Below are positions 1 through 6,314 of a stretch of DNA of 17,837 bases, piece by piece. Both the position numbers and the translations under genes were made by a program. The DNA comes from Candidatus Enterococcus ferrettii (GTDB lineage Bacteria > Bacillota > Bacilli > Lactobacillales > Enterococcaceae), in the NCBI RefSeq assembly GCF_017377655.1, contig NZ_JAFREL010000092.1:1-17837 (forward strand), written 5' to 3'. Each line of letters begins with the position of its first letter. The stretch's first letter is position 1. Under the pieces are notes generated by a model. It ran no database searches. It was not told where the DNA came from and was given only the letters and a program-made list of their open reading frames with translations.

Positions 1-30
1 AGCTCCCTCAAGATTTTTTTTGTAACATCA

Positions 31-660
31 CTAGTGTGAGACCTCTAAATCAAACGTTGCGACTCTTTGCTCACCAGTAACAAAATCAATTTCAAATTCA
101 TTAAATTCTGATCCATCAACCGGTAATTCCCAAAACATTTGTGTTATACCAGATTCGTTAGGCAAAACTTCTGCTTGACCAATCTGTTGATTTACTAAGG
201 AGAGTCTCACACCATCTTTTGTATACGCTTGGAAATATTGTGCATAGGGCAGAAAAGGTTGCTCCATAGCTAGATTAGTATACTCAACTTTCACCGCTAC
301 CATGCGTTCCGTGTCGTAACTCTTTAGGTCAGACATGCCTTTTGGAAAGGCTGATTGCTTCGTAGTTGCCTCAATGATTTTAAGCTCAGCAGTCTTAGTT
401 TCCCCGTCACCAAAATCAACGCTCTCATTCATACCATAGACTTGGACCTCTTGTGTCAATCTCTCACTGGTTTCTTTCTGCGCACTATCATTAGTTACTT
501 GTTTTTTGTAATTGGAAAATTCTTCTTTAAGCTTAGTGTTTTCTGCTTCTAGCTTCGCGATCTTTTCTTTTAAGTCAGCAGCCTGAGTCGTTGGTGTTTC
601 AGAGGTACAACCTGTCATCAGAGGCAATGCTATGACTAAAAGTAGAAGTATTTTCTTCAT
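31..660 (-). CDS. Coiled-coil lipoprotein with a probable DUF4352-like beta domain
   Basis: 209-residue predicted lipoprotein, probably anchored to the outer face of the membrane. Residues 1-17 are a short lipoprotein signal peptide (two Lys, then a Leu/Val/Ile-rich core) ending in the lipobox LMTGC, with lipid-modified Cys18. Residues about 29-55 have heptad-like spacing rich in Lys, Glu and Leu, typical of a coiled coil. Residues about 72-206 look like a small beta-sandwich of the kind found in Firmicute DUF4352/telokin-like lipoproteins; this is a resemblance, not a certain assignment. The ATG follows a GAGG ribosome site at 9 nt. Only 21 bp separate it from the GT8 gene, so it is probably the last visible gene of the same operon. 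Its location suggests an extracytoplasmic role next to the export channel, for example in folding or retention of the exported glycoprotein, but nothing in the sequence proves this. Confidence 0.8.
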   Translation of the reverse strand: MKKILLLLVIALPLMTGCTSETPTTQAADLKEKIAKLEAENTKLKEEFSNYKKQVTNDSAQKETSERLTQEVQVYGMNESVDFGDGETKTAELKIIEATTKQSAFPKGMSDLKSYDTERMVAVKVEYTNLAMEQPFLPYAQYFQAYTKDGVRLSLVNQQIGQAEVLPNESGITQMFWELPVDGSEFNEFEIDFVTGEQRVATFDLEVSH

Positions 661-681
661 CTAATAAACCTCATTCTTTCA

Positions 682-1500
682 TTAAAAAGATTCAGCATTA
701 TTATGTACCTTAAATACTAAACTTTTCATTCCAGTAAAATTTATCCAAAATTCCCTATCCCAGTTGTTCAATAAGGCTAAATGATTCCAAGGCTTGTTTT
801 TTTCTGCGCTGCACTTGAAATTTTTAACAATACATTCTTGTTCGTACCTTTCAGCTTCAAAAGTTTCATTTGCATCTGTGACATTAAAATTTGCTGGTAA
901 AAATTGACTATTTTCCTTAAATATTTGGTAGGTGAGCTCGTTCATAGTGATCTCTGTTGAACAAGTATTAATTGTAGTTATTAGGTCGTCTACAGAATAT
1001 CTTTGATTATATTCCTGAGTATTAAAAATGATACTATCTGAATTAAAAGATTCCGAATTAGTCTGACTATTTTTAGTACCTCTTATTTTTTTCACTAAGC
1101 CCACTGCATATTCATCAGTAAACGCACAGAAATACTCAGCAATGTTTCCCACAACCAAGGTCTCAGCATCCAAATATATTATTTCTTCAAAACCAGAAAA
1201 ATATCGAGGCAAGAAGAACTTTGTCAGATGATATCGCATAGGTCCCACATCCACTTTGAATGATGTTATCTGATTTAACTCTTGAGGCATTTGCCAAACA
1301 CTAATCTCGATCTGTTCTTTTTTCATGGCTTGTGAAAAAGCCCGTAGAATGGTAATATCTTTCTCAACAATATCATCTACCAAAAGTAAAATACTCAAAA
1401 ATTCTTCACTATCATAATGCTTAATGAGTGAAAAAAGAGATGTTCCCACCAATTCAATATTATTCTGGTTGATGGTATACACTACTGCTTTGCTTGTCAT
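682..1500 (-). CDS. GT8-like glycosyltransferase with altered metal motif
   Basis: 272-residue cytoplasmic protein with the layout of family 8 glycosyltransferases (GT-A fold). The N-terminal strand VVYTINQNN and following helix match the GT8 nucleotide-binding start. R89-Y90 sits in the helix before the core strand EEIIYLDAETLVVGNI (106-120). FNSDSIIFN at 152-160 aligns with the usual FNSG segment, LPANFN at 201-206 with the LPxxxN segment, and KPWNH at 236-240 with the C-terminal KPW(x)H motif. The metal-binding DxD is changed to D111-A-E113, and the later Asp-Gln-Asp region reads NEL (187-189). The fold is therefore clear, but metal binding and activity could be altered or lost. The likely role is extending the O-glycan on the exported adhesin after GtfA/GtfB and the Gtf3-like enzyme. 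The start is an ATG with a strong GAGGAGGT ribosome site, 20 bp after the actin-like gene. Donor and linkage are unknown. Confidence 0.8.
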   Translation of the reverse strand: MTSKAVVYTINQNNIELVGTSLFSLIKHYDSEEFLSILLLVDDIVEKDITILRAFSQAMKKEQIEISVWQMPQELNQITSFKVDVGPMRYHLTKFFLPRYFSGFEEIIYLDAETLVVGNIAEYFCAFTDEYAVGLVKKIRGTKNSQTNSESFNSDSIIFNTQEYNQRYSVDDLITTINTCSTEITMNELTYQIFKENSQFLPANFNVTDANETFEAERYEQECIVKNFKCSAEKNKPWNHLALLNNWDREFWINFTGMKSLVFKVHNNAESF

Positions 1501-1520
1501 AGTTTATACCTCCTCATATT

Positions 1521-2969
1521 TTACAGAAAATCCGCATCAAAATCCGTCAGAGCAGTCAACAACTCAGCTTGCTCTTTCAGAATGTCTTCGATCTCTAATT
1601 CCTTTTCTTCTGGGATCACGACATCATCCGAATCAGTTTGAGTGTTGCTATCGCCTTCTACTTTTGAATATAGATTGTCTTCAGTAGAAACTATTTCATC
1701 AACGTTATCCTCTCGCAACTTACTTTCTTCATTAATCTCTGTGTGAGGACTTACTTCCGTCTCAGTTGAAGACTCCAATACTGTTGCAGCTGTATCCGAA
1801 AAATCTTCACTCGTTTCAGTAATTTCCTGACTTTCTTCTTGAAAATTGGTTGCCGATGATTCAACTTGAACCGCTTCGTTATAGCTGGGAAAGTTGTCCC
1901 CTAAAAAGATACTTGCAAATGTATAGCTGCCTCGAGCACTTTTATTGTTGAGCTTTGTACAATACAAACCAAAATTTTCGAGATAGCGATCGACACTTTT
2001 TTGATTAATAATTCCTTTTTCCAAATCTCGTATGATGATATTATCCGCATATTGCAAATCGTTGTCTTTGATTAAACAAGATAATACCTTCTTCGTTTCC
2101 TCAATAGATTCAGCTCTAATAAGTTCGTTCAAATCAATTTGTTGTCGCCCATTGACCGTTAAAGTATTATTCTCATTACCTTCAGTCAGCACGTTATAAA
2201 CCATATCCTTATCAATTTGAAAAGGATTTTTATTTTGTTGCATGCAGCTTGTTTTGTATTCTTGAACAATCCGATCAGAAAACTCGTACAGTCCATCCGA
2301 TATTTGTTCACTCTTAATTAATTCACCGTTATCATAAACATCACAGTTCACATAATGATCATTCAAATCTAGAACATAATTCAATCCAGATAAGGCAGTA
2401 ATTTCATTTTCTTTACATTCCAAATAATTCTCGCAGGCATTTTCTAAAATAGCACCAAACGTTTTCGGAACTAGCGTGACTTCTTCAACTAAAATAGTCA
2501 TCTTTTCTCCATTAATCTCTGCCCAAAATGCCCCTTTAAAATAGGTTTCAATTTTACTTAATTCCTCGGAGCTTGTAGCTGAAACCCCTATACACAAGGA
2601 GCATCTCATTTGGTTATCTTCAGTTTTATCAAATAGATCCTGTCTCTTATCCGCTAAATAAGCTAATACACTGCGAATGAGCATTACCGTTTCATTATTT
2701 TCCAGATGTTCTAATACGTTGCCGAAGGTTTGATAGGCATCTAAACGACGACTGTACCGTTTGGTAATTCCCCAGTAGATCGCCTTTTGCATTTCCTGCA
2801 GTAATATCTCACTACCAATTGATTCATTTGATTGCTTTCTGAACAAAGATGGTTTCCAGGTATTCTTTTTCACATAGGCGTATACCGAACTAAAAATCTC
2901 TTCATAGTTTGGCCCACAAATTCCTATTCTGTACTGATCGATATCTAGTGCGATTATTTTCTTTACCAT
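1521..2969 (-). CDS. ParM/Alp-type actin-like protein, degenerate nucleotide site, acidic tail
   Basis: 482 residues from the ATG at 2969, chosen because GGAGG lies 5 nt upstream; a TTG at 2981 would overlap that ribosome site. The first ~365 residues follow bacterial actin-like ParM/StbA/Alp proteins. There is a phosphate-1 hairpin IIALDIDQYRIGI (5-17). A segment at 143-174 has the ParM-like order 'KG-F--EINGEKMTI---EV-LVPKTFGAIL'. A phosphate-2 hairpin lies at 198-216 (VLDLNDHYVNCDVYDNGEL). SARGSYTFA at 344-352 resembles the late A-x-A-R-G-Y motif. The glycines expected in both phosphate loops (DIGxGNT, DIGGGTTD) are missing, and I see no GGG adenosine loop, so ATP hydrolysis is doubtful. 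Residues ~366-482 form a low-complexity tail rich in Glu, Asp, Ser and Thr. The gene follows a coiled-coil gene by 42 bp and precedes the GT8 gene by 20 bp. Function in an accessory Sec locus is unknown to me; scaffold or filament roles are inference. Confidence 0.7.
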   Translation of the reverse strand: MVKKIIALDIDQYRIGICGPNYEEIFSSVYAYVKKNTWKPSLFRKQSNESIGSEILLQEMQKAIYWGITKRYSRRLDAYQTFGNVLEHLENNETVMLIRSVLAYLADKRQDLFDKTEDNQMRCSLCIGVSATSSEELSKIETYFKGAFWAEINGEKMTILVEEVTLVPKTFGAILENACENYLECKENEITALSGLNYVLDLNDHYVNCDVYDNGELIKSEQISDGLYEFSDRIVQEYKTSCMQQNKNPFQIDKDMVYNVLTEGNENNTLTVNGRQQIDLNELIRAESIEETKKVLSCLIKDNDLQYADNIIIRDLEKGIINQKSVDRYLENFGLYCTKLNNKSARGSYTFASIFLGDNFPSYNEAVQVESSATNFQEESQEITETSEDFSDTAATVLESSTETEVSPHTEINEESKLREDNVDEIVSTEDNLYSKVEGDSNTQTDSDDVVIPEEKELEIEDILKEQAELLTALTDFDADFL

Positions 2970-2974
2970 AGTTT

Positions 2975-2979
2975 CCTCC
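2975..2979 (-). promoter_or_regulatory. Ribosome binding site fixing the actin-like protein start
   Basis: GGAGG on the minus strand, 5 nt before the ATG at 2969. An in-frame TTG at 2981-2979 overlaps this site and is therefore rejected as the start. Confidence 0.75.
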
Positions 2980-3011
2980 AACTGAGTGCGCCTTATCTTT
3001 CAATGTCTGAA

Positions 3012-3449
3012 TTACTTTGCTTGCTGATCTGTTTGTTCCTCAGCTTCAACGACTGTCAGGTCTTCACTTTTCTCTATTGCTTGGTCATCAAAAATCATCG
3101 TTGAAAGTTTTTTTAATTGTTCCTCCTGATGATCAATTAATTGTGCTAGCTCTTCTACTTCTTGAACTACAGGCTTTGTTAGTTTATAGCAGGAGACAAA
3201 ACCGCTTATCTGAGAACAAATAGCATCTATCTCTGAATAACTCGCACTTAACTCATCGTTCTTGGTTCTTAGTTTATTGAAATCATTTAATGTGACCGCT
3301 CGATTGTCTTTTATTTTGGAGATATATTGATTTAATTCATTTCTTAACTGATCACGAGTTTGAACTTCTCTTTGTACTCGTTCTAATAATTCAACTAAGC
3401 GTTCCTTATTGACAATGCTATCAACATTTTTTGTTACTCCATTTGACAT
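3012..3449 (-). CDS. Small coiled-coil protein, unknown function
   Basis: 145-residue soluble protein with no signal peptide or membrane span. It is almost wholly predicted helical: residues ~12-50 are a charged heptad-like segment, ~52-100 a second helical stretch after VTLNDFNKL, and ~98-115 a third. The C-terminal ~30 residues are acidic and Glu/Gln-rich. The order of helices and the 'T-L-x-D-F' turn before the middle helix recall the two paralogous proteins at 6315-6704 and 5814-6254, so it may be a diverged third copy; that similarity is weak. Its ATG overlaps the end of the Gtf3-like gene by 16 bp, indicating translational coupling, and the actin-like gene follows 42 bp later. The position suggests a partner of either the glycosyltransferase or the actin-like protein. 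I do not recognise a named family. Confidence 0.75.
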   Translation of the reverse strand: MSNGVTKNVDSIVNKERLVELLERVQREVQTRDQLRNELNQYISKIKDNRAVTLNDFNKLRTKNDELSASYSEIDAICSQISGFVSCYKLTKPVVQEVEELAQLIDHQEEQLKKLSTMIFDDQAIEKSEDLTVVEAEEQTDQQAK

Positions 3450-4468
3450 TCACTGTCCCCCACTTCTTTAAAAAGACTATCTCTTTCCACTTGCAGCAAA
3501 GCATTTCTTGTAAAAATTCCTTTTCTTAAAAGCTGACTAAACTTATTAACTCGTTTCTTTAGTTTTAATAACTCATCTGTGCTAAGAGATTCAAAAAGCA
3601 AGTCTATTTCTTTCAACGAATCTATTGCGAAGCCTAGCTGATATTTTGATATCCATTCAGCAATAGCGGCATTCTTCCAAACAATCACGGGTAAACCTAA
3701 AGCTAAATAAAGCGAAACTTTGTGAGGAGCATTATATCGAGTATAGTTTTGATAGTTACCGCCTTGCTGTAAATTATCATCCCAAGCGATGCCGAAACGA
3801 TTTTTAGGCATTCTTCTTAGCAGCTCTTCTTGTTGATAGGTCCCCCCATAGCTTACCTGTTTACTAAATTCAATCTCACCTTTAGTCCCAAAGGCAGCTA
3901 CCTTCGTTTTACTTGGCCAATTACTTAAAAAAATTGATTTTTGAATATTTCCAGCAAACACGATACTTTTATCCAAACTAGAATCTAGGCTTATACTGTC
4001 AGGAATTAAATAATCAAAAAGTGGTTTTGTCAGCATCGGTGTTTTTACACCCATTAGGATAAATTGCTGTTCCATTTTTTTGCTGTGCGTAATCAACCAG
4101 TCTGATTGATTAAGTAAGTTTAACTCTTCTGGAATATTGTTTCCCCGCAACAGTTCGGAATCGTGAATTAGTAAGACAACCGTTGCTCCTCTTTTTTTTA
4201 ATTGATGAAGGAAATTCAGTTCAAATCGATAACTATTGTAACTAGGATATTGATAGACAATCATGTCTCCGGCAGAAACACCCGCAGTAATACCATCTAT
4301 TCTAGCAATCAGTGCCCTGTCATCTTCATTACTATCCACATATCGATAAATATACAATCTTTGAAATCCTATAGTATCTCCAATTAAAGAGATATCATTT
4401 CTCGCTTTAGAGACAGAATCCACTGATTTTCCCTCGACGATGTATGTTAGCCAATTAGCCAAAGACAT
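3434..4468 (-). CDS. gtf3: Gtf3/Nss-family glycosyltransferase
   Basis: 344-residue cytoplasmic glycosyltransferase of the Gtf3 (nucleotide sugar synthetase-like, Nss) family, GT-B fold. In streptococci these enzymes add glucose to the GlcNAc placed on serine-rich repeat adhesins by GtfA/GtfB. Recognisable segments are KARNDISLIGDTIGF (21-35), GDMIVYQYPSY (67-77), the LLIHDSELLRG strand and loop (98-108), IVFAGNIQKS, and the C-terminal nucleotide-sugar region APHKVSLYLALGLPVIVWKN followed by AIAEW. Length and motif order are normal for the family. The ATG follows AAGGAG closely. The gene overlaps the end of the XRE-type regulator by 14 bp and the start of the next coiled-coil gene by 16 bp, so the three are probably translated in a coupled way. 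The donor sugar is inferred from the family, not visible. Confidence 0.87.
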   Translation of the reverse strand: MSLANWLTYIVEGKSVDSVSKARNDISLIGDTIGFQRLYIYRYVDSNEDDRALIARIDGITAGVSAGDMIVYQYPSYNSYRFELNFLHQLKKRGATVVLLIHDSELLRGNNIPEELNLLNQSDWLITHSKKMEQQFILMGVKTPMLTKPLFDYLIPDSISLDSSLDKSIVFAGNIQKSIFLSNWPSKTKVAAFGTKGEIEFSKQVSYGGTYQQEELLRRMPKNRFGIAWDDNLQQGGNYQNYTRYNAPHKVSLYLALGLPVIVWKNAAIAEWISKYQLGFAIDSLKEIDLLFESLSTDELLKLKKRVNKFSQLLRKGIFTRNALLQVERDSLFKEVGDSECQME

Positions 4469-5447
4469 ATTTCTCCTTAACTGTTAAATTTTTCAGAAAC
4501 TTATACTCATTTTCCGGTAGATAAAAGGACAAATGCTGTATATCTCGTTTGGTCTTTTGAATAACCTCATCCTTGCTTGTTAAGTTGTCATTAACAAAAA
4601 GATAGGACAATAAGTCAAAAACTTCTTTCGTTTGATGAGAAGTAGTTTTCTTTTTGTCTAAGATGACCGTTGCCTTATTTAATAGCTGTATCGCTTGTGC
4701 ATGACTATTCATGTCTACAAGACATAAAGATAGGTCAATCACACATCCTACGATAATTTCGTTCCATTCTTTTAATTGCTCACTAGATAACTTTTTAAGA
4801 ATGCTATTTTCTAATATAATACTTTCTTTTTCCATTGCTGTAGGAGCCAAAGAGTAATCGATTTTTGTTCGCAATGTCGCTAAATAAAGTAACACATCAT
4901 ACATTGTAAAATAATCAATCGAGAGGAAATAATCCTCAATCTTTTTCAAACTATTCCCCGGATCACGTTTCGCTTTGCAATGTAGGGTTAAATCGGCATA
5001 TGCTAAAATAAGTTTGTAGGCAAAATTATCTTCATTAGAATTGCGATATTTTTCCAAACTGCTTCTAATTTCCACGAAATGTTTTAAATCGTTCTCTTCG
5101 TTTGACATCGAAGTATAGATTACCAGGCTCAACATTTGAATTTGTTCATCCGTTGAATTGACAAATAAATTCAGCAATTCTCGATCGGACATATTCAATA
5201 GCTTCTTTAGACCAATAATTAATTCTAAAGGTAAATCGCTTTGATAACGAAGCCAGCGATAATAACGAGATTTTGAAAGATTAATTTTTCGTTCGAGCGT
5301 TCGTATAGGTATTCCTTTTCGTTTACGGATTTCTTCAAGTCTTTCACGGTCGATATTTACAGCTACAACCGAATTTTGTGGTTCCTGCAACGTTGGATTT
5401 ATCATATTAATTAATCTGCAAATACTTAAAAGATTACTTTTCATCAT
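4455..5447 (-). CDS. XRE-type helix-turn-helix regulator with helical C-terminal domain
   Basis: 330-residue predicted DNA-binding regulator. Residues ~34-92 form an XRE/Cro-like helix-turn-helix: RLEEIRKRKGIPIRTLERK is the first helix pair, INLSKSRYYRWLRYQ the recognition region, and LPLELIIGLKKLLNMSDREL the closing helices. Residues ~100-320 are all-helical with TPR-like alternation. This is the general architecture of Rgg/PlcR-type peptide-responsive regulators, but I cannot assign a subfamily. The ~30 residues before the HTH are unusual. Start ATG-ATG at 5447/5444 follows GGGAG. The gene opens the second half of the cluster after a 118-bp gap holding two inverted repeats, and overlaps the Gtf3-like gene by 14 bp, so it likely regulates its own operon. 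The ligand, if any, is unknown. Confidence 0.75.
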   Translation of the reverse strand: MMKSNLLSICRLINMINPTLQEPQNSVVAVNIDRERLEEIRKRKGIPIRTLERKINLSKSRYYRWLRYQSDLPLELIIGLKKLLNMSDRELLNLFVNSTDEQIQMLSLVIYTSMSNEENDLKHFVEIRSSLEKYRNSNEDNFAYKLILAYADLTLHCKAKRDPGNSLKKIEDYFLSIDYFTMYDVLLYLATLRTKIDYSLAPTAMEKESIILENSILKKLSSEQLKEWNEIIVGCVIDLSLCLVDMNSHAQAIQLLNKATVILDKKKTTSHQTKEVFDLLSYLFVNDNLTSKDEVIQKTKRDIQHLSFYLPENEYKFLKNLTVKEKYVFG

Positions 5448-5495
5448 TACACACTCCCAGAGTTAACCATAAGACTCTTTTCTTCTCTTTTTCAT

Positions 5496-5524
5496 CTATG
5501 AAGGTCTGTCAATTTTCTTCATAG
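5496..5524. repeat. Inverted repeat upstream of the XRE regulator
   Basis: CTATGAAG (5496-5503) and CTTCATAG (5517-5524) are perfect 8-bp inverted arms around a 13-bp centre. On the minus strand the centre contains TTGACA, a perfect -35 hexamer, but I find no good -10 at the right distance. No T-run follows on the transcribed strand, so it is not a classical terminator. It lies about 50 bp before the XRE regulator and could be its operator. Confidence 0.5.
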
Positions 5525-5526
5525 GT

Positions 5527-5551
5527 ACTTATTTAGTGTCATGAGATAAGT
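5527..5551. repeat. Second inverted repeat in the asp4-regulator gap
   Basis: ACTTAT (5527-5532) and ATAAGT (5546-5551) are perfect 6-bp inverted arms, again separated by 13 bp. The repeat sits 2 bp from the 8-bp-arm repeat and 14 bp after the Asp4-like stop codon. The shared 13-bp centre length in two adjacent repeats suggests protein binding sites, but short AT-rich arms can arise by chance. Confidence 0.35.
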
Positions 5552-5565
5552 CACGCCAAAAAATA

Positions 5566-5751
5566 TTACCGACCAATTGCTTCAATCAGCGAATAGATTA
5601 ATGAACCTAAAATGACACTGGACATAATAATAGAGATAACAATTGTCAGAAGCTTGGAGCCCTTATCTTCATCCTGTGAATTATCTACTACTTTGTTGCT
5701 CTCTTGTTCGAACTTTCTTTCTATATCTCTAGACAATTGATCTCTTTTCAC
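5566..5751 (-). CDS. asp4: Asp4-like small membrane protein of the accessory Sec system
   Basis: 61-residue protein with a charged N-terminal half (RDIERKFEQ) and one C-terminal membrane span at ~35-57 (LLTIVISIIMSSVILGSLIYSLI). Size, charged amphipathic N-terminus, single C-terminal span and position after gtfB fit Asp4, the small SecE-like partner of SecY2 in streptococci. The assignment is by architecture and context; at this length sequence similarity is weak evidence. The start is GTG, supported by a near-perfect AAGGAGG 7 nt upstream. It lies 62 bp after the second coiled-coil gene and is the last gene before the 118-bp gap. No Asp5 (SecG-like) neighbour was found. Confidence 0.65.
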   Translation of the reverse strand: MKRDQLSRDIERKFEQESNKVVDNSQDEDKGSKLLTIVISIIMSSVILGSLIYSLIEAIGR

Positions 5752-5758
5752 CAGATGA

Positions 5759-5765
5759 CCTCCTT
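5759..5765 (-). promoter_or_regulatory. Ribosome binding site supporting the GTG start of asp4
   Basis: AAGGAGG on the minus strand, 7 nt before the GTG at 5751-5749. It is the strongest ribosome site in this part of the cluster and is the reason for accepting a non-ATG start. Confidence 0.75.
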
Positions 5766-5813
5766 CGAAACGTATCTTTTTTATCTATCGGTTTTATACT
5801 GGCACGATTATTT

Positions 5814-6254
5814 CTAGTCCAAAGAACTAGTTAAATCATTAAGCTGTAAAATGCGTAAATCTTGCTGATCTGCTTTTTCTATAAGCTGTGTTAGCAGTTG
5901 GTCGCTTTCTTTTAAGAAACAGCGCTTGATCACATATTTTTCCGTAGTATAAGAGACCGATATAGTTAAAAATAATTCTCTCAATAAAGCATATTCTTCT
6001 TTGTATTCTTGATAGATACGATTAAATGATTCCTTAGTTGTTCTGAAATCTTCTAGGCTTGTTCCCTCTTGCTCGGCCATTTCAGCTATTTCTACATGAA
6101 TCATTTGAAGCTTTTCAATTTTTTCATGTTGTTTAGCCACTAACTCTTGAGCTTTTTGTTTTTCTGTTTTAAATCCTAATAAAGAAGATTGATTTTCCAT
6201 CAATAATTGTTCGATTTTTTCAAGCAGACGATCTGCGCGTATTTGATTACTCAT
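5814..6254 (-). CDS. Helical/coiled-coil protein, paralogue 2 of a tandem pair
   Basis: 146-residue soluble protein, no signal peptide or membrane span, predicted almost entirely helical. Residues ~8-60 form a first long charged helix, a short break occurs at EQEGTSLEDF (~62-71), and ~72-125 form a second helix, giving a helical hairpin. It is clearly related along its length to the protein encoded at 6315-6704: both start '(I)xADxxxxKxxxLxxEN', both have an 'AE-x-x-G-[ST]-[ST]' turn followed by a helix with FN-x-[IV] and Y-[KE] positions, and both end with an ESxxxxxxI segment. The C-terminus here is about 18 residues longer. Start ATG has GAAGGAG 8 nt upstream. Placed between gtfB and asp4, it is likely cytoplasmic and may act with GtfB or the Asp complex. 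I do not recognise a family. Confidence 0.8.
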   Translation of the reverse strand: MSNQIRADRLLEKIEQLLMENQSSLLGFKTEKQKAQELVAKQHEKIEKLQMIHVEIAEMAEQEGTSLEDFRTTKESFNRIYQEYKEEYALLRELFLTISVSYTTEKYVIKRCFLKESDQLLTQLIEKADQQDLRILQLNDLTSSLD

Positions 6255-6314
6255 GCTATATGCTCCTTCACTATAAGCCGGCTATTGCATTGATCAGCTC
6301 TATGGTAGTTGCTT

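Noticed and set aside
1521..2969. Plasmid partition ParM system
   Set aside because: The fold resembles ParM, but there is no ParR-like DNA-binding gene, no repeat array serving as a centromere and no replication gene nearby. The loops for ATP are degenerate.
3017..3223. Plus-strand hydrophobic small frame as a candidate Asp5/SecG
   Set aside because: It is antisense to the coiled-coil gene. The Leu-rich content is a by-product of Glu/Lys/Gln-rich codons on the other strand.
5496..5524. Rho-independent terminator after asp4
   Set aside because: The 8-bp stem is AT-rich with a 13-nt loop and is not followed by a T-run on the minus strand.
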